64,000 nucleotides of DNA from an uncultured Chloracidobacterium sp. (GCA_936914845.1 CAKZGE010000008.1:124001-188000), one strand, 5' to 3'. Positions 18,229 through 27,680 are shown, counted from the stretch's first letter. Translations and numbers: made by a program. The notes: generated from the letters alone by a model not told the origin.

Positions 18229-21200
18229 TTACGCACTTGCCGGAGCGATCTTTTCCGAGACCTCCGGTTCGCTGGCCGGCGAGATCTCGTCGGAATCCAG
18301 CAGCAACGAATTACTGACTATATCTTTCTGCTCAAGTTCGTGAATAGCATAAGAACCGGTTGCCGGCGAAGCCGACGGAGTTCGGCCAACATAACGCAGG
18401 CTCAACCGCTCCGGCATAATGGCCCGCAGACGATCCTCAACAAAGAACCAGCCGCCCATATTCTGCGGCTCCTCCTGTGCCCAGATAAGCTCGGTCGCAT
18501 TTGGATACGAATCAAATAATTCACGAAGACGCGACGCCGGGAACGGATAGAATTGCTCAAGCCGCACGATCGCTACGCGCTCATCATGGGCATCTTCTCG
18601 GCCCGCATCGATATCGTAAAAAAGCTTGCCGCTGCACAAAACGATCCGTTTTACCTTTGCGCGTTCAACACACCGGCCATCGTCCAGCACCGGTTGAAAT
18701 CCGCCGGTTGTCAATTCGTCCATGGTCGAGGTTGCCGCCGGCAGCCGCAGCAGGCTTTTCGGCGTCATAACGATCAGCGGCCGCACAACGTCCTGTTTGA
18801 TCTGCCGACGCAGGAGGTGAAAATACTGAGCCGGCGTTGTCGCATTGCAGACCTGAAGATTGTTTTCCGCACAAAGCTGCAAAAATCTTTCCAGACGGGC
18901 CGACGAATGTTCCGGCCCCTGCCCTTCATATCCATGCGGCAGCAGCATCACCAAGCGACAGCGTTCTTTCCACTTGTCTTCAGAGGCGGCGATGTATTGG
19001 TCGATGATGACCTGAGCTCCATTGGCAAAATCTCCAAACTGTGCCTCCCACAGGACCAGATCATCTTGGCAGATGATGGCATAGCCATATTCAAAGCCAA
19101 GCACGCCTGATTCTGAAAGCGAGCTGTCATAGACGTAAAACCGCGCTTTCGGATTTTTTTCATTTCGCAATTCCGTAAGCGGCGACCAGCGTTGGCCGGT
19201 CAGCGTGTCGTACATCGAAGCATGGCGCTGTGAAAATGTTCCGCGGCCGCTGTCCTGTCCGCTCAAACGCACCGGATAGCCCTCTAAAACCAGCGAACCG
19301 ATCGCCATCGCCTCGGCAAATCCCCAATCCATCGGAATTTCGCCGGCTCCCATTTTAGCTCGGCGCGCTAGTTGCCCGACCATTTTCGGATTAACGTGAA
19401 AACCCTCCGGGACGATCGATATCTTTTCTGATGTTTGCGATAAAATTTCCGCGTTTGCCCCGCTTGAAAAAACTCCTGAGCCATCATCTTCCGCGGCGGG
19501 CGGTGCCAATTTGGCTTTTTTGGGCTTTTCCGAAGCTATCTGTTTCGCACGCTGCAGAATGCCTTCGTATTTATCGATGACCTGTTTGGTCATTTCGTCA
19601 AGCTCATTCTCCGTTATGATGCCTTCACGGATAAGCTGTTGGGCATAGAGATGCCGAGTGCCGGGATGGGCCTTGACCCGGGCATACATGATCGGCTGGG
19701 TATAGCTCGGCTCGTCTCCTTCGTTATGGCCGAGCCGGCGAAAACCGACCAGATCAAGCACGACATCCTTGTCAAATTCTGTTCGGTAATCAAGCGATAT
19801 CTGCACCACGCGGTAGGCAGCCTCCGGATCGTCGCCATTGATATGAAAGATCGGTGTTTGCGTGATCTGTGCCGCATCGGTCGAATAGATCGAACTGCGG
19901 GCCGATTCAACGCCGGTCGTAAATCCGATCTGATTATTGATTACGATGTGGATAGTGCCGCCTGTGCGATAGCCCGGCAGGTTGGCCAGCTGCAGTGTTT
20001 CCATCACGATGCCTTGCCCGGCGAACGCCGCGTCGCCGTGCAGCAGCACCGGCATTACGCGGTTGTAAACCTCAGCCCGCGAAAGCCCATCGCCATTTCG
20101 CAGGTCGTCCTGTTTCGCTCTCGCCATGCCCTCCACAACCGGATTCACAATTTCCAAATGGCTCGGATTACATGAAAGCCTGATCTGCAGATCGCGGCCT
20201 GATTTTGTCTGTCGATGGCCGATAGCTCCTTGGTGGTATTTGACATCGCCTTCATCCGCCGGGAAACTCGGATGAGATGTTCCTTCAAAAACCGTAAAGA
20301 TGCGTTCCGCCATATCTCCGGCAGCAGCGTCCCCGACGATGTTTGACAACACATTTAACCGGCCGCGGTGGGCCATGCCCATAAAGATGTCGTCAACCCC
20401 GCGAGCGGACGCACCTTCGACCAATTGATCAAGCATCGGAATGACCGTCTCGCAGCCCTCGAGCGAAAACCGCTTTTGACCCAAATATTTTTTATGCAGA
20501 AATTGTTCGAACTGCTCTGCTTCGATCAGCTTTTGCAGCAATTCGATCTTGGTTTCTTTCGGCAGCGGGGCCGTATCGACAAAAGCTTCACGAACACGCC
20601 GCCGGATCCAATCTTTTTCTTCCTTGTTCTGAATATGGCAATATTCAATGCCGACCTTTCCGCAATATGCTTTTTGCAGTATGTCCAGAATGCGGCGGAG
20701 CGTTGCGGTCTTTTCACCGTGCAGGCCGCCGGTGATGAATTCGCGGTCAAGGTCCCAGATGGTCAATCCGAAGTTCTCAAGTTCCAGTTCGGCCGCTCTG
20801 TGCGACGTCATATTGAGCGGATCTATATCAGCAAGCAGATGTCCGCGAACGCGATAAGCGTTGATCAGCTGCAGCACATTAGCCTGCTTTTCGACCTGTT
20901 CGGCGAACCGGTCGCTGCCCAAAAGTGTCGGGTTGTGATCAACTGCCTTTCGCAGCGGCGGATAGTTGATATCCAGCGAATGAAAGATGTCGTCGTAGAA
21001 ATTATGGTCACCAACCAAAAATTCATGCACTTTTGCAAGGAACAGTCCGCTTTCGGCTCCTTGGATAACTCGATGGTCGTAGGTGCTGGTAAGTGTGATT
21101 ATCTTGCTTATACCCAATTGTGACAGAACAGCAGGCGTCATTGCTTGATATTCCGCCGGATATTCGATCGCCCCGGTGGCAATGATCGCGCTTTGTCCGG

Positions 21201-21984
21201 CCATCAAACGAGGGTTCGACGCAACCGTTCCCAAAGTGCCGGGATTGGTCAAGGAAACGGTCGTTCCTTGAAAATCACTGATCTCAAGCTTCCCTTCGCG
21301 GGCTTTTTTCACCTGATCATTGTAGGCAGCAAAAAAACCTGCAAAATCCATGTCTTCGCCGCCCTTGATGTTCGGAACCAGCAAGTTTCGCGAACCGTCC
21401 TTTTTTTCGATATCGATAGCGATGCCGAGGTTGATGTTCGAATTCACGACACGGGACGGTTTGCCGTCAACAACGGCAAATCCATTATTCATCGCCGGCA
21501 GATCTTTTACCGCTTTGACGATGGCCCAAGCGATCAGATGTGTAAAAGACGCCTTGCCGCGACCGCTTGCCGCTAAATACTGATTGATCAGACGACGATT
21601 TTCTTCAAGGACCTTGACCGGAATGGTTCGCAGGCTTGTCGCCGTCGGCACGGTCAAGCTTGCTTCCATGTTCTCTACGATCTTCTTGGAAGCCCCGACT
21701 AGCGGTTTCGCCTCGGAATCCGGCGAGATCGGCGTGGAAACTGCAGCTGCCGGTGTTTTTTCAGCTGGTGCAGGTACAGCCGTCGGGCTTTTGGGTGCGG
21801 CCGTCTGTTCCGTCGGCCGAGCCTCAGGCCCAGCAGAACCGTTCAGCATATCGCCAAAAAATGTCCGCCATGATTCATCCACCGAATTCGGGTCCGCTTG
21901 ATAGCGTGCCAAAAGCCCTTCGACATAGCTGGCGTTCGCACCGAAATTCTCTGCGATGTATTCCGAGATGTTGATTTCGCTCAC
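18229..21984 (-). CDS. 2-oxoglutarate dehydrogenase, fused E2-E1 (Kgd/OdhA type)
   Basis: The 1251-residue product fuses two TCA-cycle activities. Residues 1-50 are the E1 N-terminal segment (NASYVEGLLARYQADPNSVD). A Pro/Ala linker follows to about 95. Residues 105-345 are an E2 succinyltransferase domain with the DHRVIQGA motif (His304). From about 370 onward lies the thiamine-diphosphate E1, including GDAAFAGQGIVMETLQL and NNQIGFTTG. No lipoyl domain is present, so a separate E2 must supply it. The architecture is best known from Mycobacterium Kgd and Corynebacterium OdhA. The start is the only good one. The gene is monocistronic, 66 bases from capA. Confidence 0.93.
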   Translation of the reverse strand: MSEINISEYIAENFGANASYVEGLLARYQADPNSVDESWRTFFGDMLNGSAGPEARPTEQTAAPKSPTAVPAPAEKTPAAAVSTPISPDSEAKPLVGASKKIVENMEASLTVPTATSLRTIPVKVLEENRRLINQYLAASGRGKASFTHLIAWAIVKAVKDLPAMNNGFAVVDGKPSRVVNSNINLGIAIDIEKKDGSRNLLVPNIKGGEDMDFAGFFAAYNDQVKKAREGKLEISDFQGTTVSLTNPGTLGTVASNPRLMAGQSAIIATGAIEYPAEYQAMTPAVLSQLGISKIITLTSTYDHRVIQGAESGLFLAKVHEFLVGDHNFYDDIFHSLDINYPPLRKAVDHNPTLLGSDRFAEQVEKQANVLQLINAYRVRGHLLADIDPLNMTSHRAAELELENFGLTIWDLDREFITGGLHGEKTATLRRILDILQKAYCGKVGIEYCHIQNKEEKDWIRRRVREAFVDTAPLPKETKIELLQKLIEAEQFEQFLHKKYLGQKRFSLEGCETVIPMLDQLVEGASARGVDDIFMGMAHRGRLNVLSNIVGDAAAGDMAERIFTVFEGTSHPSFPADEGDVKYHQGAIGHRQTKSGRDLQIRLSCNPSHLEIVNPVVEGMARAKQDDLRNGDGLSRAEVYNRVMPVLLHGDAAFAGQGIVMETLQLANLPGYRTGGTIHIVINNQIGFTTGVESARSSIYSTDAAQITQTPIFHINGDDPEAAYRVVQISLDYRTEFDKDVVLDLVGFRRLGHNEGDEPSYTQPIMYARVKAHPGTRHLYAQQLIREGIITENELDEMTKQVIDKYEGILQRAKQIASEKPKKAKLAPPAAEDDGSGVFSSGANAEILSQTSEKISIVPEGFHVNPKMVGQLARRAKMGAGEIPMDWGFAEAMAIGSLVLEGYPVRLSGQDSGRGTFSQRHASMYDTLTGQRWSPLTELRNEKNPKARFYVYDSSLSESGVLGFEYGYAIICQDDLVLWEAQFGDFANGAQVIIDQYIAASEDKWKERCRLVMLLPHGYEGQGPEHSSARLERFLQLCAENNLQVCNATTPAQYFHLLRRQIKQDVVRPLIVMTPKSLLRLPAATSTMDELTTGGFQPVLDDGRCVERAKVKRIVLCSGKLFYDIDAGREDAHDERVAIVRLEQFYPFPASRLRELFDSYPNATELIWAQEEPQNMGGWFFVEDRLRAIMPERLSLRYVGRTPSASPATGSYAIHELEQKDIVSNSLLLDSDEISPASEPEVSEKIAPASA

Positions 21985-22071
21985 TTAATTTTTGGTAACC
22001 TCAATATAAATACAGAATGTAACAGATTATTTTACAGCAATAGCGGCAAAAGATTAAGCCGTTGAAGAGGC

Positions 22072-22704
22072 CTAATGCGAGGCAAAGTATTCTTTTAGCG
22101 GATTGTCGATAAGAACATCGATCTCGACGGGCACAGCCCGCTTGAATTTCATGCCGAATTTTGTAAAAGTGCCGAGAACGAAAATACGTCCCGTCACATT
22201 CCATTTCTGCTTCGAACCTGTTGCTTCGCGCCATGCTCCGCGCAGCACATTCGGCGTCGGCAGAAAAATATACGACGGCTGCGGCAGTTGCACCAATTCA
22301 CCACGCTTGAATTCAAAACTTGTTTTATGGTCCGCTATCTCCACCGCCAGCCCATTGATCTTAAAATCGCGAAAGACAAGGCTTTCGACCTTGCCGGAAC
22401 GGTCCGGTGAAAGCAGTTTGGCGTTAACGGAAAGGGTGATGCCGGTTACGGAAAATTCGAAGATCTCTGGCGTGTCGAAATGAATGGCCGGCGTTCCGCC
22501 CGTATTATCCATCGAGCCGGCGATCTTTACCGGGGTTTGATGCACGCGGTAACCGCGAAATTTCGGTGGAAGATCGCTTTGCCCACAGACGGCAAACGCT
22601 GACAGCAGAAATATCAGCAATAGCGGCAAAATACGGAAAGCCCGTTGCCGGCTTTTAGCTTGAAGAGGCTTGTGATCTTTTGTTCGGGGCTTTGCTGTCA
22701 TCAT
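22072..22704 (-). CDS. exported protein of unknown function
   Basis: The open frame reaches further upstream into nusB, but translation most likely begins at the ATG pair at 22704/22701. This yields about 210 residues with a signal peptide (LPLLLIFLLSAFAV, cleavage near CGQ). The mature part is beta-rich with no cysteines and no domain I recognise. It contains LPPKFRGYRVHQTPVKI and repeated hydrophobic-polar strands, and may be a secreted beta-sandwich. It overlaps nusB by 50 bases, so it is co-transcribed with nusB and ribH. Confidence 0.65.
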   Translation of the reverse strand: MMTAKPRTKDHKPLQAKSRQRAFRILPLLLIFLLSAFAVCGQSDLPPKFRGYRVHQTPVKIAGSMDNTGGTPAIHFDTPEIFEFSVTGITLSVNAKLLSPDRSGKVESLVFRDFKINGLAVEIADHKTSFEFKRGELVQLPQPSYIFLPTPNVLRGAWREATGSKQKWNVTGRIFVLGTFTKFGMKFKRAVPVEIDVLIDNPLKEYFASH

Positions 22705-23602
22705 CTGACCCGCCTTTTTCAAGGTCCAGCTTGATCGCATCGAGGATGCCGTTGATGAATTGGGTAGCTTCAAAACTGGAAAATTGGCGTGCGATCTCGA
22801 GAGCTTCGTTGATGACAACCGTGTGGGGCGTGTCCTCATAAAGGAATTCGAAAACTGCCAATCGCAAAACGTTGCGGTCAACTATTGCCATCCTTTCGAT
22901 GCGCCAATGTTCCGCTCTTGTCTTTATCCGTTCATCGACCGTCTTTAGATTATCAAGAGTTCCGCGGACGATCTTGTCGGCAAAAATGCGGACCGGTTCG
23001 ACCCCGGCGATCAAGGTCTCGATAGCCGGCAGGGCATTTTTCAGCAGATCGTCCGGAACCGTTTCGGCGAGGTGTTTGAATTCGTTGAATTTTGCCAGAT
23101 CGTCCGCCGAAAGCGGCGGCTTGGCGGTCACCGGCACGCTTTCAAAATCGTTGATGAAACGCTTGGCGATAAAGCCCAAGTTCTCCATCTCTTCATGAAC
23201 CTGCCGCATATCCGGATCGTTCTGGGCCACCACATCCGCAATGTATGCTCGAAATGCCTTGACGACCGAACCCGCCGCCGCCGCGGTTCGTTTTATCTTG
23301 TCCACCCGGCTCGTAACGCGGCCTTTATCATCGCTCTGATTCTTTTCCGATCGATCGTCCTGTCTTTTGGCGACCGCACGCAGCGAAAGAGCTTCGGCAC
23401 CGAATTTCTCAACCCGTTCGACAAATTCCGCGACCGCCGGTTCTGACTGCGGATCGACCTGAGCAAATCCCATTTCGCTCCAGTAGCCGTTAGTAGAAAA
23501 CGTACCCTTTTCCGCCAGGTCGGCCGCAAAAAGCATTTGCAGCGCACATTCTCGGGCTTGGCGGCGAACGCCTGATCGTTTTTGACTATTTTCAGACGGC
23601 AT
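22655..23602 (-). CDS. nusB: transcription antitermination factor NusB with large insertion
   Basis: NusB binds boxA RNA with NusE (S10) for antitermination on rRNA operons. The N-terminal helix RRQARECALQMLFAADL (residues 13-29) and the C-terminal half (about 205-295, with WRIERMAIVDRNVLRLAVFEF and INEALEIARQFS) are clearly NusB. Between them sit about 150 extra residues, so the protein has 315 residues against the usual 130-160. The insert is charged, with a Lys/Arg/Asp-rich part (79-105) and predicted helices. A Ser-rich tail follows residue 297. It overlaps ribH by 11 bases, matching the common ribH-nusB order. Confidence 0.88.
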   Translation of the reverse strand: MPSENSQKRSGVRRQARECALQMLFAADLAEKGTFSTNGYWSEMGFAQVDPQSEPAVAEFVERVEKFGAEALSLRAVAKRQDDRSEKNQSDDKGRVTSRVDKIKRTAAAAGSVVKAFRAYIADVVAQNDPDMRQVHEEMENLGFIAKRFINDFESVPVTAKPPLSADDLAKFNEFKHLAETVPDDLLKNALPAIETLIAGVEPVRIFADKIVRGTLDNLKTVDERIKTRAEHWRIERMAIVDRNVLRLAVFEFLYEDTPHTVVINEALEIARQFSSFEATQFINGILDAIKLDLEKGGSDDDSKAPNKRSQASSS

Positions 23603-24110
23603 GAGGAAAAGCCTTATTTTCAGGTGAGCTGCCTGTTCCGGATCCTATTGCTTGGCATACGGATATCATTTCGACCGCCGAAAGAGCAGCCTCAAAACCC
23701 TTATTTCCGGCTTTAACGCCACAGCGGTTGATCGCCTGTTCAACATTTTCGGTCGTCACCACACCAAACATGACCGGCACGCCCGTTTTCAATGCCGCAG
23801 CGGCAATGCCCTTTGCTGCCTCACCGGCCACCAGATCAAAATGAGCAGTTTCCCCGCGAATGACCACACCCAATGCGACCACAGCATCAAACCGCCCGCT
23901 TTCTGCTGCCTTTAATGAAGCGAGCGGTAATTCAAACGACCCGGGCACCTTAAAGACCTCGATCGAATTTTCTTCGACCCCCAAACCGGCGAGCGCATCC
24001 AATGCTCCCGCGAGCAGCTTGTCGGTCAGAAAATCGTTCCATCGGCTGACGACTATTGCAAAACGTCGTCCCTGCGGATTCAAACTGCCTCGGTTAATTT
24101 CTATCTGCAA
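23592..24110 (-). CDS. ribH: 6,7-dimethyl-8-ribityllumazine synthase
   Basis: RibH makes the lumazine precursor of riboflavin from ribitylaminouracil and a dihydroxybutanone phosphate. The 172-residue product has the standard motifs: VVSRWNDFLTDKLLAGA, VPGSFELPLA and GVVIRGETAHFDLV. The histidine in ETAHFD matches the expected catalytic base, and PVMFGVVTTEN follows. Length is normal apart from about 20 loosely conserved C-terminal residues. Its end overlaps the nusB start by 11 bases, and the pair is a conserved arrangement in many bacteria. No FMN riboswitch was recognised upstream. Confidence 0.95.
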   Translation of the reverse strand: MQIEINRGSLNPQGRRFAIVVSRWNDFLTDKLLAGALDALAGLGVEENSIEVFKVPGSFELPLASLKAAESGRFDAVVALGVVIRGETAHFDLVAGEAAKGIAAAALKTGVPVMFGVVTTENVEQAINRCGVKAGNKGFEAALSAVEMISVCQAIGSGTGSSPENKAFPHAV

Positions 24111-24282
24111 AACCTACACCTCGCACCAAATGGCTTAAAATCTTTATTAAGTATATGTAACGTTAAAAGCAAAAGACAAGAACAAAAATAGATTCTGACC
24201 AGACCGAGTCACCGGGAGCAGACAATATAGTTCTGTGGCTGCCGTAAGAAATTCAAGGGCCTCTGTGCCGCTTTGGCCAAAA

Positions 24283-25158
24283 ATGGATTATAATTATCTT
24301 TTGCAAACCATGCAGCGTCCCCTGATCGAAACTGAAGAAACTCTGATCATCGAAACACCTGAAAGGGTAGAGCTTTCCTTTGCCTTGGCGTCTATCGGCA
24401 ATCGTTTTTTGGCGGTCATGATCGACCATGCCATTCAATATACCGCCGCCATCTTGCTTATTGTCTTTTTTCTTACACTTTCTTCGCAAGCGAGCCCGAT
24501 CGATCAGATCTACGATGGCACGGCCTCTGAAATACCAAAATGGATCATTGCGGTAATGCTGGTCGTCGTCTATTTTTGGTTCGCCGGGTATTTTATCGTC
24601 TTCGAATGGTTAATGCATGGTCAAACGCCCGGCAAGCGGATAATGAAGCTCCGTGTGATCCGTGAAGACGGCCGGCCGATCACGCTCTGGGAAGCAGCCG
24701 CCCGCAATCTCCTCCGGCTCTTTGATGCGATCCCGCCCGTTGTTGTGCCGCTTTATTCGGTCGGATTGATCACGATCTTCCTAAATAAACGCGATCAAAG
24801 AATAGGTGATGTTTTTGCCGGGACGGTCGTCATCCGTGAACGCATTGATGAAGCACCGACCTTTAAAGAGGCTTTTTCAACCCCGATCTCTGATTCGGCG
24901 TTCATTCGTGTTCAAAAGCAGCTGACGCTGACCGCAAGCGTTGATAAGTTGACACAGCGGGAAATGGAAGTAGTAGAGATATTTTTGCGGCGGCGGTGGG
25001 ATCTGACCGACAAACAGCGTCTGTGGATGGCATGGCGCGTGGCTCTTCCGCTGATGTTCAAATTAAAGCCGAAATACGATATGAAAGATTTTTCATACGA
25101 AGGCTTTTTAGAAGAGATACTGCATCGTTTTAACGCTCGTCAGCGTTACCTGAACTAG
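24283..25158 (+). CDS. RDD-family membrane protein
   Basis: The product has an RDD domain with three membrane helices. The Arg and Asp pattern appears in GNRFLAVMIDHAIQY (first helix). The loop HGQTPGKRIMKLRVI and the third-helix segment with NKRDQRIGDVFAGTVVIRE follow. About 110 soluble C-terminal residues contain a possible helical bundle (RVQKQLTLTASVDKLTQREMEV). RDD proteins are mostly uncharacterised, and some are sodium/proton antiporters. No ribosome binding site is seen. In-frame ATGs at 24283 and 24310 are both possible, and a TATAAT at 24289-24294 favours the later one. Confidence 0.8.
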   Translation: MDYNYLLQTMQRPLIETEETLIIETPERVELSFALASIGNRFLAVMIDHAIQYTAAILLIVFFLTLSSQASPIDQIYDGTASEIPKWIIAVMLVVVYFWFAGYFIVFEWLMHGQTPGKRIMKLRVIREDGRPITLWEAAARNLLRLFDAIPPVVVPLYSVGLITIFLNKRDQRIGDVFAGTVVIRERIDEAPTFKEAFSTPISDSAFIRVQKQLTLTASVDKLTQREMEVVEIFLRRRWDLTDKQRLWMAWRVALPLMFKLKPKYDMKDFSYEGFLEEILHRFNARQRYLN

Positions 25159-25247
25159 GTTTACATCTTTGCGGGCATCGCTGCGAAGTGTTAGGTTTTA
25201 AGTTTCGGACGGGCATTTTTACGGTCTCAGGACAACCAATAAATATT

Positions 25248-26210
25248 GTGAAAAAACGTGTTTTAGTAACTGGTGGTGCGGGTTTCATCGGGTCGCACCT
25301 GGTTGATCGACTGCTTGACGAAGGTACGTGGAACGTAACCGTTGTGGACGATCTTAACAATTTTTACGACCCGACGGTAAAGATGGCCAATGTGGCCCGG
25401 CATCGCGGATCGCCGGACCATACGTTTGTTGCCGCCGACATCCGCGACGATGCCGCAATGACCGACGTTTTCGGTTCCCACGGATTTGAGTGCATCGTTC
25501 ATCTCGCCGCCCGGGCCGGTGTTCGCCCTTCGCTGGTCGAGCCCAAACTTTACACGGAAACGAACATTCGCGGCACCGTCAATCTGCTCGAATTGGCCCA
25601 CCAATATAGGGTTCCCCAATTTGTATTCGGATCGTCGAGTTCGGTTTACGGCATCAACGCCAAGGTGCCTTTCGCGGAAAGTGATCCGATATTTCAGCCG
25701 ATCTCCCCTTATGCGGCAACCAAAGCGGCGGGCGAATTGATCTGCCACACGTATTCGCACCTTTACAACATTAGAACGGTCTGTCTGCGTTTCTTTACTG
25801 TTTACGGGGCACGCCAGCGGCCGGACCTCGCCATTCATAAATTTGCCAAGCTCATTTCCTCGGGCCAGCCGATAGAAGTTTACGGTGACGGGTCTTCGCG
25901 GCGAGACTACACCTATATCGACGACATCATCCAAGGTGTGCGCTCGGCGATGGATTTCGATGCATCAATGCACGAGGCATTTAACTTAGGAGAATCTGAA
26001 ACAACAGAGCTCCGCCGGCTGATCGAATTGCTGGAGGAAAACCTCGGTAAAAAGGCCGTCATCCAGAGCAAGCCGATGCAGCCCGGCGATGTGCCCATCA
26101 CCTACGCAGATATTTCAAAATCCCGCGAGATGCTGAATTATTTCCCTACTACAAAGATCGAAGTAGGTATTCCCAAATTCGTTGAATGGTTTACCGGCAC
26201 GCGCGACTAG
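25248..26210 (+). CDS. NAD-dependent nucleotide-sugar epimerase/dehydratase
   Basis: The 320-residue product is an extended short-chain dehydrogenase. The NAD-binding Rossmann motif TGGAGFIGSH starts at about residue 6. The catalytic Tyr-Lys pair lies in SPYAATKAAGE, and a serine-rich SSSSVYG stretch precedes it. Late motifs RFFTVYGARQRPD and GSSRRDYTYIDD are typical of UDP-glucuronate or UDP-glucose 4-epimerases and related enzymes for surface polysaccharides. GTG at 25248 is the chosen start. The frame extends upstream to 25188, but that part is not conserved in this family. The exact sugar cannot be read from the sequence. Confidence 0.88.
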   Translation: MKKRVLVTGGAGFIGSHLVDRLLDEGTWNVTVVDDLNNFYDPTVKMANVARHRGSPDHTFVAADIRDDAAMTDVFGSHGFECIVHLAARAGVRPSLVEPKLYTETNIRGTVNLLELAHQYRVPQFVFGSSSSVYGINAKVPFAESDPIFQPISPYAATKAAGELICHTYSHLYNIRTVCLRFFTVYGARQRPDLAIHKFAKLISSGQPIEVYGDGSSRRDYTYIDDIIQGVRSAMDFDASMHEAFNLGESETTELRRLIELLEENLGKKAVIQSKPMQPGDVPITYADISKSREMLNYFPTTKIEVGIPKFVEWFTGTRD

Positions 26211-26241
26211 GCCGGGGAGCGGTGATCGCTTTTCTGGTACG

Positions 26242-26592
26242 CTAAACCTTGACCGTTCCGATCCAAAGACGGTTGCCGTCCGGGTCATCGATCCGAAATT
26301 CGGTCATATTATAGAAAGTGTCGTCCAGCGGCGGAGCATCGATACCATTTTCTAATACCGTCCGATGAAATGTTTCGAGATCTTCTGGATAAAGATAAAT
26401 AACGCTTTGCCGCGGAGCTTCCGGATGCGTATTTATCGATCGATCGAGCATTATCCGGCAATCGTCATAGACGAGCATCGCCCAGCCCCAATCATCATTT
26501 CGATGCTCAACCGCAAAGCCGAGTTTCTCATAAAACTCGATGCTGGCCGGTAAATGAACCACAGGCAGCATCGGGATCAGATCCATCTTCAT
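26242..26592 (-). CDS. VOC-superfamily (glyoxalase-like) protein
   Basis: The 116-residue product, started at the ATG at 26592, has the paired beta-alpha-beta modules of the vicinal-oxygen-chelate fold: LPASIEFYEKLGF at the start and FRIDDPDGNRLWIG at the end. The reading frame is open further upstream to 26838, but that part crosses the neighbouring VOC gene in another frame and is not conserved. Metal-binding residues are not obvious, so the protein may be a bleomycin-resistance-type binding protein. It is 13 bases after another VOC gene on the same strand. Confidence 0.72.
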   Translation of the reverse strand: MKMDLIPMLPVVHLPASIEFYEKLGFAVEHRNDDWGWAMLVYDDCRIMLDRSINTHPEAPRQSVIYLYPEDLETFHRTVLENGIDAPPLDDTFYNMTEFRIDDPDGNRLWIGTVKV

Positions 26593-26605
26593 AATAGATA
26601 AATAT

Positions 26606-26986
26606 TTATTTCTGCGAATGCAGCCCAAACATATTTCGTTCGGTATCGAAAACGAGTGAGATAAAGCCGTATTCTCCGATGGAAAACTTCGATTTAAAGA
26701 CCTCTCCGCCTGCGGCCGCGACTCGGCTTTCTTCCACCGCACAATCTTCGCAGCTGAAATAGACGATCGTGCTGTTGCCGCCTGCCTCCATGCCCGGCAT
26801 GTGAACAAGAGCGCCGCTGGCCCCGCTAACCTCGCCATTCATCGGAAACGCCGCCATTGTAAATTCATCACTATCCATTGGCAGATCGACGATCTCGACA
26901 GCCAAAACTGTTTGATAGAATGCTCTCGCCCGGGCCAGATCGTTTACATAGATCTCGAACCAGCCAACCGGATTGAATGATGCCAT
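26606..26986 (-). CDS. VOC-superfamily (glyoxalase-like) protein
   Basis: This 126-residue product starts behind a perfect AGGAGG ribosome binding site (26995-27000 on the minus strand). Its motif VGWFEIYVNDLARARAFYQ is a typical first VOC module, and FISLVFDTERNMFGLHS ends the second. It belongs to the PhnB/glyoxalase-like group of small enzymes or binding proteins. It is only distantly similar to the adjacent downstream VOC gene, so the pair is unlikely to be a recent duplication. The substrate is not apparent. Confidence 0.82.
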   Translation of the reverse strand: MASFNPVGWFEIYVNDLARARAFYQTVLAVEIVDLPMDSDEFTMAAFPMNGEVSGASGALVHMPGMEAGGNSTIVYFSCEDCAVEESRVAAAGGEVFKSKFSIGEYGFISLVFDTERNMFGLHSQK

Positions 26987-27060
26987 GATAGATTCCTCCT
27001 GAAAAACTTAGACAAAATTATATTTCGCCAACGAAATGAAAGCCGCCTGACGGCCTGTTC

Positions 27061-27624
27061 TCACAATGCTAGAAATGCCCGAAAGCCGCGGGCCGCATAA
27101 TAGCTTTCCGCTCCATTATGATAGGTAAATACCCTTCCATAACGCCGGTCGCAAAAGATCGCACCGCCCAATTTGCGAACATCTGGCGGTGTTTGGACCC
27201 AACTGGATGTTTTCATGTCCATTTCGACCACTTCCTGCAATTTGCGGTATTGCTCTTCGCTGAGCAGCGAAGCTCCCATCTCAGCGGCCATGCCGATAGC
27301 ACTGTGCGCGGGTTTGTGTTCTTTTCGAGATTCGATCGCCGCCGGATCATACGAGATACTTCGGCGGCCCTTCGGGCTTTCCGGAGAGCAATCATAAAAC
27401 ACGATCCCCTGGTCCGTACCGCCCAAAACCACTACATCGGGTTCGCCGCCCGTTCGCTCCATTTCGCCTATCGACCATAGCTTGGCGGCATCAACGAGCA
27501 ATCTTTCTTCTATCTGCGTCCATTCAAGGCCAATGTGGCGGACGGCGTTTTTTTCAAAACGCTTTTTTAGCAGATCCAATAAGGTTGCTGTTTCGATAGC
27601 CGTAAGCTCTTTTTTCGTATTCAT
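27061..27624 (-). CDS. DUF4256 family protein
   Basis: The 187-residue product, started at the ATG at 27624 because the upstream extension is Arg-rich and atypical, matches the DUF4256 pattern. It shows LLKKRFEKNAVRHIGLEW, GGEPDVV, FYDCSPESPKGRRS and, near the C-terminus, CDRRYGRVFTYHNGAESYY. No function is known for the family. It is soluble and has no signal peptide. It sits downstream of alanine dehydrogenase on the same strand, but an intrinsic terminator lies between them, so it is likely transcribed on its own. Confidence 0.75.
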   Translation of the reverse strand: MNTKKELTAIETATLLDLLKKRFEKNAVRHIGLEWTQIEERLLVDAAKLWSIGEMERTGGEPDVVVLGGTDQGIVFYDCSPESPKGRRSISYDPAAIESRKEHKPAHSAIGMAAEMGASLLSEEQYRKLQEVVEMDMKTSSWVQTPPDVRKLGGAIFCDRRYGRVFTYHNGAESYYAARGFRAFLAL

Positions 27625-27680
27625 AACATGGTTCAAAAAAATATCACGAAGCCCTATTCCGCGGCAACAACGTGCGAAAC

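Noticed and set aside
22705..22881. The exported-protein frame stays open up to 22881.
   Set aside because: This part lies inside nusB, encodes a Ser/Arg-rich sequence without conservation signs, and would put the signal peptide in the interior of the protein.
26593..26838. Long N-terminal extension of the VOC gene at 26242-26592.
   Set aside because: It overlaps the other VOC gene in a different frame, and the VOC fold begins only after the ATG at 26592.
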